Positions 51,526 to 60,617 of a stretch of DNA of 64,000 bases are shown here, in pieces. Below the pieces are notes generated by a model. The model did not search any database, was not told where the DNA came from, and was given only the letters and a program-made list of their open reading frames with translations. The translations under genes were made by a program, and so were the position numbers. Source of the DNA: a bacterium (GTDB taxonomy: Bacteria > Krumholzibacteriota > Krumholzibacteriia > JACNKJ01); assembly GCA_024231955.1 (NCBI GenBank), contig JAAEPZ010000538.1, positions 371,340 through 435,339 on the forward strand. Direction: 5' to 3'. Numbering within the stretch: position 1 is the first letter of the stretch; each line of letters begins with the position of its first letter.

Positions 51526-52819
51526 TTCGGGATCGGGCAGTAGCCGGTTCATCCCTGACCAGAGATAGCAGAATCAGTCCTGCGACGAAGAAGATTCCCA
51601 ACGCCAATACCGACAACCTGGCCGTACCGGTGATCTGACGAATGAACGCAAACAGCAGCGGACCGCCGACTGCGCTGAGTTTGGCGAAGACCGAATAGAA
51701 ACCATAGTACTCGGCGCTGCGATTGGCGGGGATGAAACGGGCGAAATAGCTGCGGCTCAGGGCCTGAGTTGCCCCCAGACAGAAGCCGACCGCTCCGCCC
51801 AATATCCAGAACTCCCACGCCTCATTCAGATACCAACCCCAGACCACAACGCCAATCCAGATGACGAGACTCGTCATCAGCGCCTGTCGGCTGCCGAATC
51901 TGTTTGCCAGCCTCCCGAAGATCAGCGCGCCGAAAATCCCCACAAATTGAACCATGAGCAGAGTTCCCAGCAGGGTGCCGGTGGAGAGACCGAGTTCGTC
52001 CTTCCCGTAGATCCCCGCCATCTTCACGACGGTCTGCAGGCCATCGTTGTAGAAAAAATAGGCGATCAGGAACAATGCGAGATTCCGGTGCCCGCGGATA
52101 TCCCGAAATGTCTGAACGATCCGACGCAGGGCCTCCCGAGTCAGCGCTCCGCCCCGAGGGGGGTCGGCGGCTCCGCCCGGTTCTGCGATCATCCGCCAGG
52201 CCAGCAGACCGAAACCGCCCCACCAGACACCGGCCGACGCCAGGGCTATTCTCACCGCCATCGTCTTGTCCAGGCCGAAATGGCCGTGGGCCTGCACGAG
52301 GATCAGATCGAACAGAAAGATCAAACCGCCGCCCAGGTAACCCCAGGCGAAGCCCCGGGCGCTGATGCTGTCCCGCTCCTCGGGTGGTCCCAGGAAGGGG
52401 AGCAATGAGTCGTAGAAAATGTTGGCAGCGACGAAGGTGGCCGAGGCGATGAGGTAGAGCCCGAGGCACAGACCCACCCGGCCCGGTTCGACCAGGAACA
52501 TGAGAATCGTCGCCAGGGCGCCCGGCACGAACAGTCCGACAAGCCAGCGCTTGCGCCGGGCGGAGACATCGGCCACCGCTCCGAGCAGGGGCGCCACGAG
52601 GAACACCAGCAGCGCGGAAATCCCCGACGCGTATCCCCAGAGGCTCGTGGCGCTCAGGGTTTGACCGCCGATGGCCACACCCCCGGGAGGTACGACGGCA
52701 TCGGCGAAGTATACCGGGAGCAGCGCGGCCATGATCACCGTGGCGAAGGCGGAATTGGCCCAGTCGTACAGATACCAACCGCGTCGGGAGCGTGTCGCTT
52801 GTCGGGTCGGCAGGTTCAT
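51521..52819 (-). CDS. MFS transporter, UMF1 (ATG22-like) family
   Basis: A 432-residue major facilitator with 12 predicted helices. The N terminus has YLYDWANSAFATVIMAALLPVYFA, the hallmark of the UMF1/ATG22 group. Then come FYDSLLPFLG near helix 4-5 and FYNDGLQTVVKMAGIYG at the start of the second half. The ATG at 52819 overlaps the lutC stop by ATGA, so it is the last gene of the lut operon. Yeast ATG22 exports amino acids from the vacuole; bacterial substrates are unknown. Operon context suggests transport of lactate, another organic acid or an amino acid. Confidence 0.9.
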   Translation of the reverse strand: MNLPTRQATRSRRGWYLYDWANSAFATVIMAALLPVYFADAVVPPGGVAIGGQTLSATSLWGYASGISALLVFLVAPLLGAVADVSARRKRWLVGLFVPGALATILMFLVEPGRVGLCLGLYLIASATFVAANIFYDSLLPFLGPPEERDSISARGFAWGYLGGGLIFLFDLILVQAHGHFGLDKTMAVRIALASAGVWWGGFGLLAWRMIAEPGGAADPPRGGALTREALRRIVQTFRDIRGHRNLALFLIAYFFYNDGLQTVVKMAGIYGKDELGLSTGTLLGTLLMVQFVGIFGALIFGRLANRFGSRQALMTSLVIWIGVVVWGWYLNEAWEFWILGGAVGFCLGATQALSRSYFARFIPANRSAEYYGFYSVFAKLSAVGGPLLFAFIRQITGTARLSVLALGIFFVAGLILLSLVRDEPATARSRK

Positions 52820-53337
52820 GAACTCCCCTTGCGGCGGGAGTCGAGCGCGTCGCCGAAGAGCGGCCGCAGAAGTGCGAGGGGGGCGATGCCAAGCACGAGC
52901 CTGCGGGGGCCATGCGCCCCCAGGACCATTATCTTCTCGATGTCCGCCGTGCGGCTGGGCCCGGTGATGAAGGTGACGTGATGACCTACCCGGCTGCGCC
53001 ATCCCGCAGCATTCGCGGCGGCCAGGAAAGTGGCGAGGTCCCGGTGCACCTCCTCCTCCGCCGCCAGGGCGTAATGCGTTTCTGCCAGAAAAGCGACCCG
53101 TCGGGCATCGGGGAAACGGCCCGTGAGGACCACGCTGCCGGTGGCGGCGATCACGCCATCGGCCAGGGTGAATCCCCGGCCATCTTCGAGCAGCGCCGTG
53201 GGTGGGGCGATCCCCTCCGTGAAATCCAGCGCCTCGGCGAGGAGATCGGCGAGTGCATGAGGGTCGGTCAGCATGCGCAGCTCGGTATTGCTTGCGCTGC
53301 ACAATTCGGTCAGGGATGCGGTCATCGTATCGGTCAT
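52816..53337 (-). CDS. lutC: LUD-domain protein LutC
   Basis: A 173-residue LutC/YkgG protein. The C-terminal signature ITGPSRTADIEKIMVLGAHGPR is clear, as is the N-terminal helical part and VIAATGSVVL. It forms the LutABC lactate oxidation complex with the two iron-sulfur proteins encoded upstream. ATG 53337 overlaps the lutB stop (ATGA); a longer frame of 14 residues has no independent support. Confidence 0.9.
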   Translation of the reverse strand: MTDTMTASLTELCSASNTELRMLTDPHALADLLAEALDFTEGIAPPTALLEDGRGFTLADGVIAATGSVVLTGRFPDARRVAFLAETHYALAAEEEVHRDLATFLAAANAAGWRSRVGHHVTFITGPSRTADIEKIMVLGAHGPRRLVLGIAPLALLRPLFGDALDSRRKGSS

Positions 53338-54797
53338 CGCAACCTCGTCGGGTGTTCCCGTTTGAGAGTCTCGCTGCATGATTTATCCGGGATGGGCGGT
53401 AGTGCGCGTCCCCGACTCCAGGCGGGGGAGAGCGCCGCGAGCAACCGCGCGGGCAGATGGCGCAACCCGCCGCGCAGACACCTGCCCGCAAACGCAAACA
53501 GGCGGGGGTGCTTCGTGAATCCACCGAAGAGCCTGAAGGCCGCTCTCTGCATCAGCGGGGCGGTTCGCCCCTTGTCCTCGCGGGCCGACAGTATGAGATC
53601 CGACAGAGGTATCATCGCCGGGCAGATCTCGTCGCACGCCGCGCAGAGCGCGCACACATCCGCCAGGCTGTTGCCGGGATGGTGTCCCGGCCCGCTCACG
53701 GCCGCACCGCGCCAGACGCGGGCACCCTTGTGGGGGATCGGCAGCAACCAGGGGCTGAGCAGGACACCCATGGCTGCCGGATAGACCGAGCCGTAGGCGT
53801 GGCCGCCGAGGTGACGGAATATGGGGCAGATGTTCAGGCAGCTGCCGCAGCGGAGGCAACGGAGGATATCGGCCTGCCGGCTGCGCGCAAGGTGGGTGCG
53901 ACCGTTGTCCAGGAAAATGACATGCATCTCCTGCGGCCCATGCGTCGGCGGATCATCAGCGGAGGGTGGAGGCGCAGGTCCGTTGAGCAGCGAAGCGTAA
54001 CCCGCGGCACGTTGTCCCGTGGCGTTGAGGGGGAGGATGCGCAGCAGCGGCGCCAGGTCGTCGAGTCGCGGGACGATCTTCTCGATGCCGGTGATCGCGA
54101 TGTGCACACGGGGGAGCGTGGTGCCGAGACCGATGTTCCCCTCATTCTCAACCAGCGCCAGCGTACCGGTTTCCGCGACGATGAAATTGCCGCCGCTGAT
54201 GCCGATGTCCGCCTCCAGAAACTTCGCGCGGAGATAACGCCTGGCGATCTCGGTCAGCTCTTCGGGGATTTCGGTGTAGTCCGCCCCCAGTTTGTCGGAG
54301 AACACACGACCGACCTGGCGGCGATTGAGGTGAAGCGCGGGAGCGGTGATATGGCTGGGCGGTTGACCTAGCAGTTGCACGATGAATTCGCCGAGATCCG
54401 TCTCCAGCACCTCCAGGCCCCGCTGTTGCAGGAGGGGGGTGAGCTCGATCTCCTCGCTGATCATGGACTTCCCCTTGACTACCAGACGGGCTTCATGCCG
54501 CGTGGCGATCTCGGCCACCAGACGCCTCGCCTCCTCGGCGGTGGCGGCCGTATGGACCTGTACGCCGGCCGCGGTCAGCTGTCGTGTGGCCTCGGCGAGC
54601 AGCTCCGTGCGTCGCTCGAGGCTCTCCCGGCGGATGGCCGCCACCTTTTCCCGCAGTTCATCGTAGTCCGGATCCGCCGCCGCCAACCGTCTCCGCTTGG
54701 CCAGGGTCATGCCGGTCGAGCGGCGGATGTTGTCGTTCAGCTCACGATCCTCCAAGGCGATGGCCGCACGTCGGCGGAATGCCCGCAGTACGTTCAT
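53334..54797 (-). CDS. lutB: Iron-sulfur LUD protein LutB
   Basis: A 487-residue LutB/YkgF. The LUD domain (about 70-300) has VVKGKSMISEEIEL, GISGGNFIVAETGTLALVENEGN and HIAITGIEKIVP. Two 4Fe-4S motifs follow: CLRCGSCLNICP and CALCAACDEICP. With LutA and LutC it oxidises L-lactate to pyruvate. ATG 54797 overlaps the lutA stop by four bases. The C-terminal domain (DUF3390-like) is present, so the length is normal. Confidence 0.93.
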   Translation of the reverse strand: MNVLRAFRRRAAIALEDRELNDNIRRSTGMTLAKRRRLAAADPDYDELREKVAAIRRESLERRTELLAEATRQLTAAGVQVHTAATAEEARRLVAEIATRHEARLVVKGKSMISEEIELTPLLQQRGLEVLETDLGEFIVQLLGQPPSHITAPALHLNRRQVGRVFSDKLGADYTEIPEELTEIARRYLRAKFLEADIGISGGNFIVAETGTLALVENEGNIGLGTTLPRVHIAITGIEKIVPRLDDLAPLLRILPLNATGQRAAGYASLLNGPAPPPSADDPPTHGPQEMHVIFLDNGRTHLARSRQADILRCLRCGSCLNICPIFRHLGGHAYGSVYPAAMGVLLSPWLLPIPHKGARVWRGAAVSGPGHHPGNSLADVCALCAACDEICPAMIPLSDLILSAREDKGRTAPLMQRAAFRLFGGFTKHPRLFAFAGRCLRGGLRHLPARLLAALSPAWSRGRALPPIPDKSCSETLKREHPTRLR

Positions 54798-55531
54798 GGC
54801 ATCACCTCCGCCGCCTGACCGATCGGCGCCAGCACCTCGCTCAGGTGCATCGTGCGGAGGGTTTGCCGCGTGGCGTCCGCTCGCGCCTGAATGTGGAGGA
54901 GGCAACTGACGTCGGTGGCTATGAGGGTGTCGATCCCGTCCTCTTTCAACCTGGCCAGCCTTACGTTCGCCTGGGCAATGGAGAGTTCGGGCACCTTGAT
55001 CGAGTAGACGCCGCCGAAGCCGCAGCATTCGGTGTCGGTTTGATCGACGAGTTCCAGATCCTTCACGGCCGCCAGCAGGCGGCGGGGTTCGTCGCGCAAA
55101 CCCAGGGCGCGGAGAGTGTGACAGCAATCCTGGAAGGCGGCGCGTGCGGGGAAGCGGGCGCCCGGATCGGTCACCCCCAGACGGTTGACCAGAAAGTCGC
55201 TGAGTTCGAAACAGTGCGCACCCAGTTCGCGCAGGTCGTCCCGCTCGCCGTCGCTCAATTCCGGGAGCTCGTGGTACCGCCGGACCATGGCCGTGCAACT
55301 GCCGCTGGGGGAGACTATGTCACCTTCTCCCCTGAAACGATCGAGAAAATGGCGCGCGGCCGGAAGCCCCGCCTGCCGGTGTCCGGCGTTGAAGGCCGGC
55401 TGCCCGCAGCAGGTCTGCCGCTCCGGGCAGCACCAATCGAGTCCCAGTTTATCCAGCAGACGCGCAGTCGCCAAGCCCGCTTCGGGGCGCAGGTGCTCCA
55501 CGTAACAGGGGATGAAAAGTCGTACTTGCAT
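54794..55531 (-). CDS. lutA: CCG-domain Fe-S oxidoreductase LutA
   Basis: A 245-residue LutA/YkgE with two cysteine-rich CCG domains, RQTCCGQPAFNAGH and DTECCGFGGVYSIK, each preceded by an upstream Cys motif (PCYVEHLRP; SGSCTAMVRR). These bind a 4Fe-4S cluster of the type seen in heterodisulfide reductase. It is the first gene of the lutABC-transporter operon, divergent from the large hydrolase/FG-GAP gene. No FadR/GntR regulator gene is adjacent. Confidence 0.93.
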   Translation of the reverse strand: MQVRLFIPCYVEHLRPEAGLATARLLDKLGLDWCCPERQTCCGQPAFNAGHRQAGLPAARHFLDRFRGEGDIVSPSGSCTAMVRRYHELPELSDGERDDLRELGAHCFELSDFLVNRLGVTDPGARFPARAAFQDCCHTLRALGLRDEPRRLLAAVKDLELVDQTDTECCGFGGVYSIKVPELSIAQANVRLARLKEDGIDTLIATDVSCLLHIQARADATRQTLRTMHLSEVLAPIGQAAEVMP

Positions 55532-55648
55532 GCGCGTAATCTACCCCAGTCGGCTGATAGCTGGAAGCCATTTCACGTTCGGGGGGCCGGGTCGTCGCCG
55601 GGTCGGACATTGTTTTCGGCTGTTCGCTGGCGATGGCGTCCCCTGCCG

Positions 55649-55657
55649 TGGTAAAAT
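55649..55657 (+). promoter_or_regulatory. Possible extended -10 promoter (TGG-TAAAAT)
   Basis: TAAAAT (55652-55657) preceded by TGG, no -35 match. It gives a leader of about 60 nt to the ATG at 55720. Confidence 0.35.
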
Positions 55658-55719
55658 GGATCATGATCGCGGGGAGGTGCAGGCCCGGCCCGCTCCCGTT
55701 ACCATTGCCTGGAGGATTG

Positions 55720-58431
55720 ATGCGCCGCGCTTGCCTGACATCAATGATGCTGCTCCTGATCTGTGCGTCCGTGTCGCCGGTCTGGGCTCTCGATTCGCCC
55801 TACGATGATGTCGTGGATGTGGTCGCGGACACCTGGTTCACGCTGTTCGATGGTGTGGATTCGCTGCGGGTTCCCTGTTTCAGCAACCGCGATCCGGAGG
55901 ACGACCCCGCCCTGTTCACCAGGGTGGTGGTGTCGCTGCACGGCACTTTGCGGAACGGCGATGATTACTTCAACCATATGATGAGTGCGGCCACCAGTGC
56001 GGACAGCTCCCAGAAACACACGATCGTCTATTCCCCGCAGTTCCTGATCGAGGCGGATGTGGTAGAACATGATCTCGCCGACAATGTCCCCTACTGGGAA
56101 TACATGGGTTGGCGGCAGGGGGATCTCTCGTTGAGCACGCCGGAGAATCCGCGTCCGCGCACCATCTCATCTTTTGCGGTTATGGACAGCATGCTCTGCC
56201 TCCTGGCGACCGAGTACGCGAATCTGGATAGCATTGTGCTGATCGGTCACAGCGCGGGGGGGCAGTTCATCAATCGCTACGCCGCGGGCAACCGGATCGA
56301 GGACCTCCTGACGGGCGAGCATGGCATCTCGTTGCGCTATATCGTTTCCAACCCCTCCACCTATCTTTACTTCGATACGACGCGCTGGGTGCAGGGGACC
56401 GCCTATGAACTGGCCGAGGTCGATACAGCCGACTGTCCCGAATTCAACGACTACAAATACGGTCTTAACAACCGCAACGGATACATGTCGCTGCCCGAGG
56501 CGACACTGCGGGCGCAGTATGCGGAGCGTGAGGTGATCTACCTGCTGGGTGAGCGCGATGACGATCACTACAGCTCCTGGCTGGACAAGAGCTGCCCCGC
56601 CATGCTGCAGGGCACGCATCGCCTGCAGCGGGGGATCATCTACTTCGAGCATCTGCAGAACGTGTTCGGGCCGGGGATCGCCGAACGCCACGCACTGGTG
56701 ATCGCCGAGGGGGTGGGGCACAGTCACACAAGCATCTTCAACTCCTCATGCGGCCTGCACTATCTCTTCGATCACGGCGGATGCGTCGCTCTGCCGCTGG
56801 CGGAGAACTGGGCGGAGATCTCGACCGGCGGCTGCGTCTACCGGGCAGGGATGATGTCCACCTGGACCGATCACGATCAAGACGATTACCTCGATCTCTA
56901 CCTGAGCTCCTCCAGCCAGGGGAACATGTTGCTGCTGAACAATCGCAACGACACCTTCCGCGAGCTGAGTCTGCCGCCGCTCGATGATCCGAATATCGCG
57001 GTGGGGGCCGCGTCGATCGATTACGACAATGACGGCGATCTGGATATCGCGCTGCTCAATGCAGACGGCGGCAAGCTCTTCCGCCGCGAGAGCGACGGCT
57101 ATGATGACGTCACCACCGAGATCTGGTTCGGCGAGTCGGACTACCTGGACATGGACTGGGTGGATTTCGACAACGATGGCGATCTGGATGTCTACCTCTG
57201 CAGGTCGGGGGGGCAGCCGAACCGGATGCTCATCAACGACAACGGCGTGTTCAGCGAGGCTGTCGATCTGGAGATTCTCATCGCCAATTGCACCCTCTGC
57301 GCCCTCTGGGCCGACTATGACAGCGACGGCGACGCCGACCTCTACCTGGGCGTCTCCGGCGGAGGGAACTTCCTGTTCCGCAATGACGGCGGTCACTTCA
57401 CGAACGTCACCTCCCCCGTCACCGGCACCCGCTTCGACACGAACGCCGCCTGCTGGGGCGATTACGACAACGATGGCGATCCGGATCTCTATCTGGGCAA
57501 CGGCCCCGGCAACAATCGCCTGCTGCGCAACGATGGCGGCTCGGTGTTCAACGACGTCACCACCGAGTTGCTCTCCAGCCCGGGGCGGCACACGAAATCG
57601 GCGGCGTGGCAGGATTTCGACAATGACGGCCGCCTTGATCTCTACCTGAGCAACTCCATCGGGAACAGTTGCCTGCTGCGGAACATGGGCGACGGATCCT
57701 TCGAGGAGCAGGGCGGCTATCCCCTCCTCAATCTGGCCACGACGGCCGCCTGCGGAGATATCGATGCCGATGGCGATTCCGATCTCTACCTCACCAATGC
57801 CCTCTATGTGAATATCCTCCTGCTCAATACTCTGGATGAGGGCAACCACTGGCTGCAGGTGCGTTTGCTGGGCGACCAGTCCAACGGCTATGGCGTCGGG
57901 GCGCGAGTCGAGTTGGTCGCCGCCGGACTGAAGCAAACGCGCCAGATCGGATTGAGCGACAGCGGACCCTTTGTGCAGACGCCGCTGTACGCGGCCTTCG
58001 GCCTCGGCTCCGCGTCCGTTGTGGACACGATGCGCGTCCTCTGGCCGTCGGGGGTCGATCAGGAGTTCATCAACGTACCGACCGACCGCTTCATGCGGGT
58101 CAGCGAGGACACCGGATTGACCGCAATCGTTGAAGCTCCCGCCATACCACAACCGGTGTTGATGCTCCCCTGCAGCCCCAACCCGTTCAACCCGACGACG
58201 ATCATCAATTTCGTCCTGCCGGTGCCGCTGTCCGTGTCGCTCTCCATCTTCGATGTTCAGGGTCGGCTGGTTCGCGTTCTGGCTGCGCGCAAGCTGCTGC
58301 CCGCGGGTCGGCGGGGGATCGAATGGAACGGACGCGACGGCGATGGCGCACTGGTGCCGACGGGGGTGTACTTCGCCCGACTCGAGACCGGGAATGGCGC
58401 CGAAACCGGCCGCATGGTCCTGATCAAGTAG
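55720..58431 (+). CDS. Secreted alpha/beta-hydrolase / FG-GAP / ASPIC-UnbV / FlgD fusion
   Basis: A 903-residue secreted protein with four parts. Residues 1-22 are the signal. About 25-380 look like an alpha/beta hydrolase, with elbow GHSAGG (Ser178) and a late GVGHSHT that could hold the catalytic His. About 385-700 are VCBS/FG-GAP repeats with many DxDxDGDxD calcium loops (for example YDNDGDLDI). About 705-775 match ASPIC/UnbV (GARVELVAAGLKQTRQ, MRVLWPSGVDQEF). The last 85 residues are the FlgD-like domain (NPFNPTTII). ATG 55720 follows GGAGG. It is probably a surface enzyme with a calcium-dependent propeller; its substrate is unknown. Confidence 0.85.
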   Translation: MRRACLTSMMLLLICASVSPVWALDSPYDDVVDVVADTWFTLFDGVDSLRVPCFSNRDPEDDPALFTRVVVSLHGTLRNGDDYFNHMMSAATSADSSQKHTIVYSPQFLIEADVVEHDLADNVPYWEYMGWRQGDLSLSTPENPRPRTISSFAVMDSMLCLLATEYANLDSIVLIGHSAGGQFINRYAAGNRIEDLLTGEHGISLRYIVSNPSTYLYFDTTRWVQGTAYELAEVDTADCPEFNDYKYGLNNRNGYMSLPEATLRAQYAEREVIYLLGERDDDHYSSWLDKSCPAMLQGTHRLQRGIIYFEHLQNVFGPGIAERHALVIAEGVGHSHTSIFNSSCGLHYLFDHGGCVALPLAENWAEISTGGCVYRAGMMSTWTDHDQDDYLDLYLSSSSQGNMLLLNNRNDTFRELSLPPLDDPNIAVGAASIDYDNDGDLDIALLNADGGKLFRRESDGYDDVTTEIWFGESDYLDMDWVDFDNDGDLDVYLCRSGGQPNRMLINDNGVFSEAVDLEILIANCTLCALWADYDSDGDADLYLGVSGGGNFLFRNDGGHFTNVTSPVTGTRFDTNAACWGDYDNDGDPDLYLGNGPGNNRLLRNDGGSVFNDVTTELLSSPGRHTKSAAWQDFDNDGRLDLYLSNSIGNSCLLRNMGDGSFEEQGGYPLLNLATTAACGDIDADGDSDLYLTNALYVNILLLNTLDEGNHWLQVRLLGDQSNGYGVGARVELVAAGLKQTRQIGLSDSGPFVQTPLYAAFGLGSASVVDTMRVLWPSGVDQEFINVPTDRFMRVSEDTGLTAIVEAPAIPQPVLMLPCSPNPFNPTTIINFVLPVPLSVSLSIFDVQGRLVRVLAARKLLPAGRRGIEWNGRDGDGALVPTGVYFARLETGNGAETGRMVLIK

Positions 58432-58453
58432 AGTTCAATCGATCCGCAGCGCC

Positions 58454-58954
58454 CTACCAGGTCTCCTGCCTCACCCGTTCGGCGTCGAATTGAGTGCGCG
58501 GCTGTTTGAGTTCGGCGGGGTGACCGATGGCCACGAGGCTCAGGATCTCCATCTCGTCGGGCATGCCGAGCAGCTCGCCGATCTCCCGTTTCCGCTCCTC
58601 GCGCGGGTGCACCCCCAACCAGCAGGAACCCAGATCCAGCGCGGTCGCGGCCAGCAGAATGTTCTGCGTCGCGGCGGCGCAGTCCAGGATCCAGTAGTCG
58701 CCGTTGACGGCGGGATCGCCGATCACGGCCAGGCAGAGGGTGGCCTCCTTGAGCATCCCCGCATAGGGGTGCACCGCGGCGATCCGGTCGAGCGTCTCCC
58801 GCTTGCGGATGACGATGAAGTGCCAGGGTTTGAAATTGTTGGCCGAGGGGGCGGCCATCGCCGCCTGGAGGAGCTGCTTCTCCTCCGCCATGCCGACCGG
58901 TTCATTGGTGAAGCGACGGATACTCCGTCGTGAGAAGATCAGGTCAAGTGACAT
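58454..58954 (-). CDS. Nitroreductase-family flavoprotein
   Basis: A 166-residue short nitroreductase-type FMN protein: SRRSIRRFTNEPV at the N terminus for FMN phosphate binding, PSANNFKPWHFIVI, and DLGSCWLGVHPREERK followed by ALVAIGHPAE at the C terminus. ATG 58954 follows GGAGGAAACTC, which settles the start; the frame is open 18 codons further up. It likely reduces nitro compounds, quinones or a specific cofactor with NAD(P)H. It is a single gene convergent with the large fusion gene. Confidence 0.92.
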   Translation of the reverse strand: MSLDLIFSRRSIRRFTNEPVGMAEEKQLLQAAMAAPSANNFKPWHFIVIRKRETLDRIAAVHPYAGMLKEATLCLAVIGDPAVNGDYWILDCAAATQNILLAATALDLGSCWLGVHPREERKREIGELLGMPDEMEILSLVAIGHPAELKQPRTQFDAERVRQETW

Positions 58955-59175
58955 GAGTTTCCTCCTGTTTCCGTCAGGGTACCTCTCCCCTGCCGCTTCG
59001 CCCAGCAAAATGAACCGGATCCGGTCCGTTCAATAGGGGCTTTGATCGTCCGCGGACATCGTGTATGCTCGGTCGAGTAATGACTCCGGCATGCAACCGT
59101 GACGGATCTTATTTCTGAATCGAAAGGTGGGGATATGGAATCGTCAACCATCGATGATTCCGGAGCGCGCTCCGC

Positions 59176-59808
59176 ATGTCCTTGATGAGGTCGAATCGAA
59201 ACCGTCTTCTGATGATCGCGGAAGCGGTCCTGGCGCTCTGCTGCGTATTCATCTTCCTGGCCAATCCCGGCCCCGATCCGGACTCCGGACCGATCATGCG
59301 GACGCTCCAGATCGTGGCTATCGTTCTGGGGTGCATCGCCCTGCTGCTTTTCGCAGCGGTGCTGGCGCAGAGGCGCAGGCAGGGGCTAGGCCTCTCCGCG
59401 CTGGCGACGCTGGCGCAGATGGGCGTGCTGCTCATCCTGATCACCAGCTTGCCGCTGATCATCGTTCGCGATCAGCTGCAGCGCGGCTTGCTTCTGGCGG
59501 GCTGCAGTCTCCTCGGACTGGGCTACCTGCTGCTCCTGCGGGGCATCGGCACCGGTCGTTTCGTGGAGGGCATCCTGGCGGTGACCGATTCCCGGACCGC
59601 CAGAAATCGGGGGCTGGGCATCATCGGCCTCGGTTGCGGCGTGATGATCATCGGCGGCCTGCTCACCGATTCACCACTGCTGCGGCTGGGTCTGCAGGGG
59701 ATCATGGTCACCATCAATGGCGTCGGCCTGACCTACTGCATCAGGAGCCTGCTCCTGCTGCGACGGGAAAAGCTGGAGTCGGAGAGCGGCGATGGTGCGG
59801 CCGAGTGA
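59176..59808 (+). CDS. Six-helix membrane protein, unknown
   Basis: A 210-residue protein with about six hydrophobic helices (14-28, 45-63, 73-97, 104-122, 146-162, 173-196) joined by short Arg-rich loops. No known family is recognised; no charged residue in a helix suggests a transporter. The ATG at 59176 comes after the palindrome GGAGCGCGCTCC, whose GGAG could be the ribosome binding site. ATG 59185 is an alternative. It is followed by a small frame and a CPBP protease gene in the same direction. Confidence 0.7.
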   Translation: MSLMRSNRNRLLMIAEAVLALCCVFIFLANPGPDPDSGPIMRTLQIVAIVLGCIALLLFAAVLAQRRRQGLGLSALATLAQMGVLLILITSLPLIIVRDQLQRGLLLAGCSLLGLGYLLLLRGIGTGRFVEGILAVTDSRTARNRGLGIIGLGCGVMIIGGLLTDSPLLRLGLQGIMVTINGVGLTYCIRSLLLLRREKLESESGDGAAE

Positions 59809-59820
59809 AGGAGACGGAGA

Positions 59821-59958
59821 GTGATTGCCTTGGCGTTGAGTTCTCTGATCGACGAGAGCAGGGTTCAGGACAGCGAGGATCCGGTTGCCGGTGCGTACGA
59901 AAAAGGATATCGCACTCATGATGAAGCTCGCGGCCATCAAGATGGTCAGGTAGTTTAG
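59821..59958 (+). CDS. Possible 45-residue ORF between two membrane-protein genes
   Basis: GTG 59821 lies 6-8 nt after GAAGGAGACGGAGA, the best Shine-Dalgarno match in this stretch, and the TAG at 59956-59958 overlaps the GTG start of the CPBP gene by one base. The peptide is acidic and hydrophilic, with no recognisable motif. Site and coupling argue for translation; composition does not confirm it. Confidence 0.3.
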   Translation: MIALALSSLIDESRVQDSEDPVAGAYEKGYRTHDEARGHQDGQVV

Positions 59959-60596
59959 TGACCTCCCGCCGTCTGCGACTGTTCGGCGTATTGGTCCCCT
60001 ACGGTGCGGTGCTGGTGGGGTTGTATCTGTTGCGGCACGCCTGGGCGGCCATCCTGCTCTACCATGTGGGCATACTGTCGACGCTCCTGCTCAATCGTCA
60101 AAACGTGCATCCCGGCCTGCTGTTCAGGGGCTGGAATCGCGGAGCGTTGCTGGCCACCCTGCCCGTGGCGCTGCTCGGAGGCCCGGCGCTTCTGATCCTC
60201 TGGCCCTGGCTCCGCAGCGGCGAGGGGCTGCTGGCGGCCTGGATGCAGTCGCACCATTTGACCGGCACCGGCTGGATTGTCTTCATCATCTACTTCTCTC
60301 TGATCCATCCGTTGCTCGAGGAGCTGCATTGGCGGACCCTCACCGCGCGCGCGGCTTTGCGCCCCTGCCGGCTTGATGCCGCCTTCGCCGGCTATCATGT
60401 TCTGGTGTTGCTGCCGCTGTTGCGCGGCTACTGGTTGGCGATCGGCTTCCTGCTGCTGCTCGGCGCTTCGCTCTTCTGGCGCTGGTCTGCGCGCCGGTTC
60501 GGCGGCCATGCCGTCCCGTTGGTCACACACGCCGTCGCGGATGCGAGCATAATCCTGTTCACGGCTCTGCTTCTATCCGGCATGCCCGGCCGGTGA
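59958..60596 (+). CDS. CPBP-family intramembrane metalloprotease (second in window)
   Basis: A 212-residue membrane protein of about seven helices. It has Glu121-Glu122-x3-Arg126 (LLEELHWRT), His147 (GYHVLV) and His191 (VTHAVAD), the CPBP active-site set; here the last motif has Asp where Asn is common. The start is GTG 59958, overlapping the TAG of the small frame before it. Similarity to the CPBP at 3240 is limited to the motifs, so they are not recent duplicates. The substrate is unknown. Confidence 0.8.
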   Translation: MTSRRLRLFGVLVPYGAVLVGLYLLRHAWAAILLYHVGILSTLLLNRQNVHPGLLFRGWNRGALLATLPVALLGGPALLILWPWLRSGEGLLAAWMQSHHLTGTGWIVFIIYFSLIHPLLEELHWRTLTARAALRPCRLDAAFAGYHVLVLLPLLRGYWLAIGFLLLLGASLFWRWSARRFGGHAVPLVTHAVADASIILFTALLLSGMPGR

Positions 60597-60617
60597 GATC
60601 GAACCATCCCGACCGGG

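Noticed and set aside
53334..55298. Longer lutB frame extending into lutA
   Set aside because: The extension is out-of-frame lutA sequence; ATG 54797 overlaps the lutA stop as expected.
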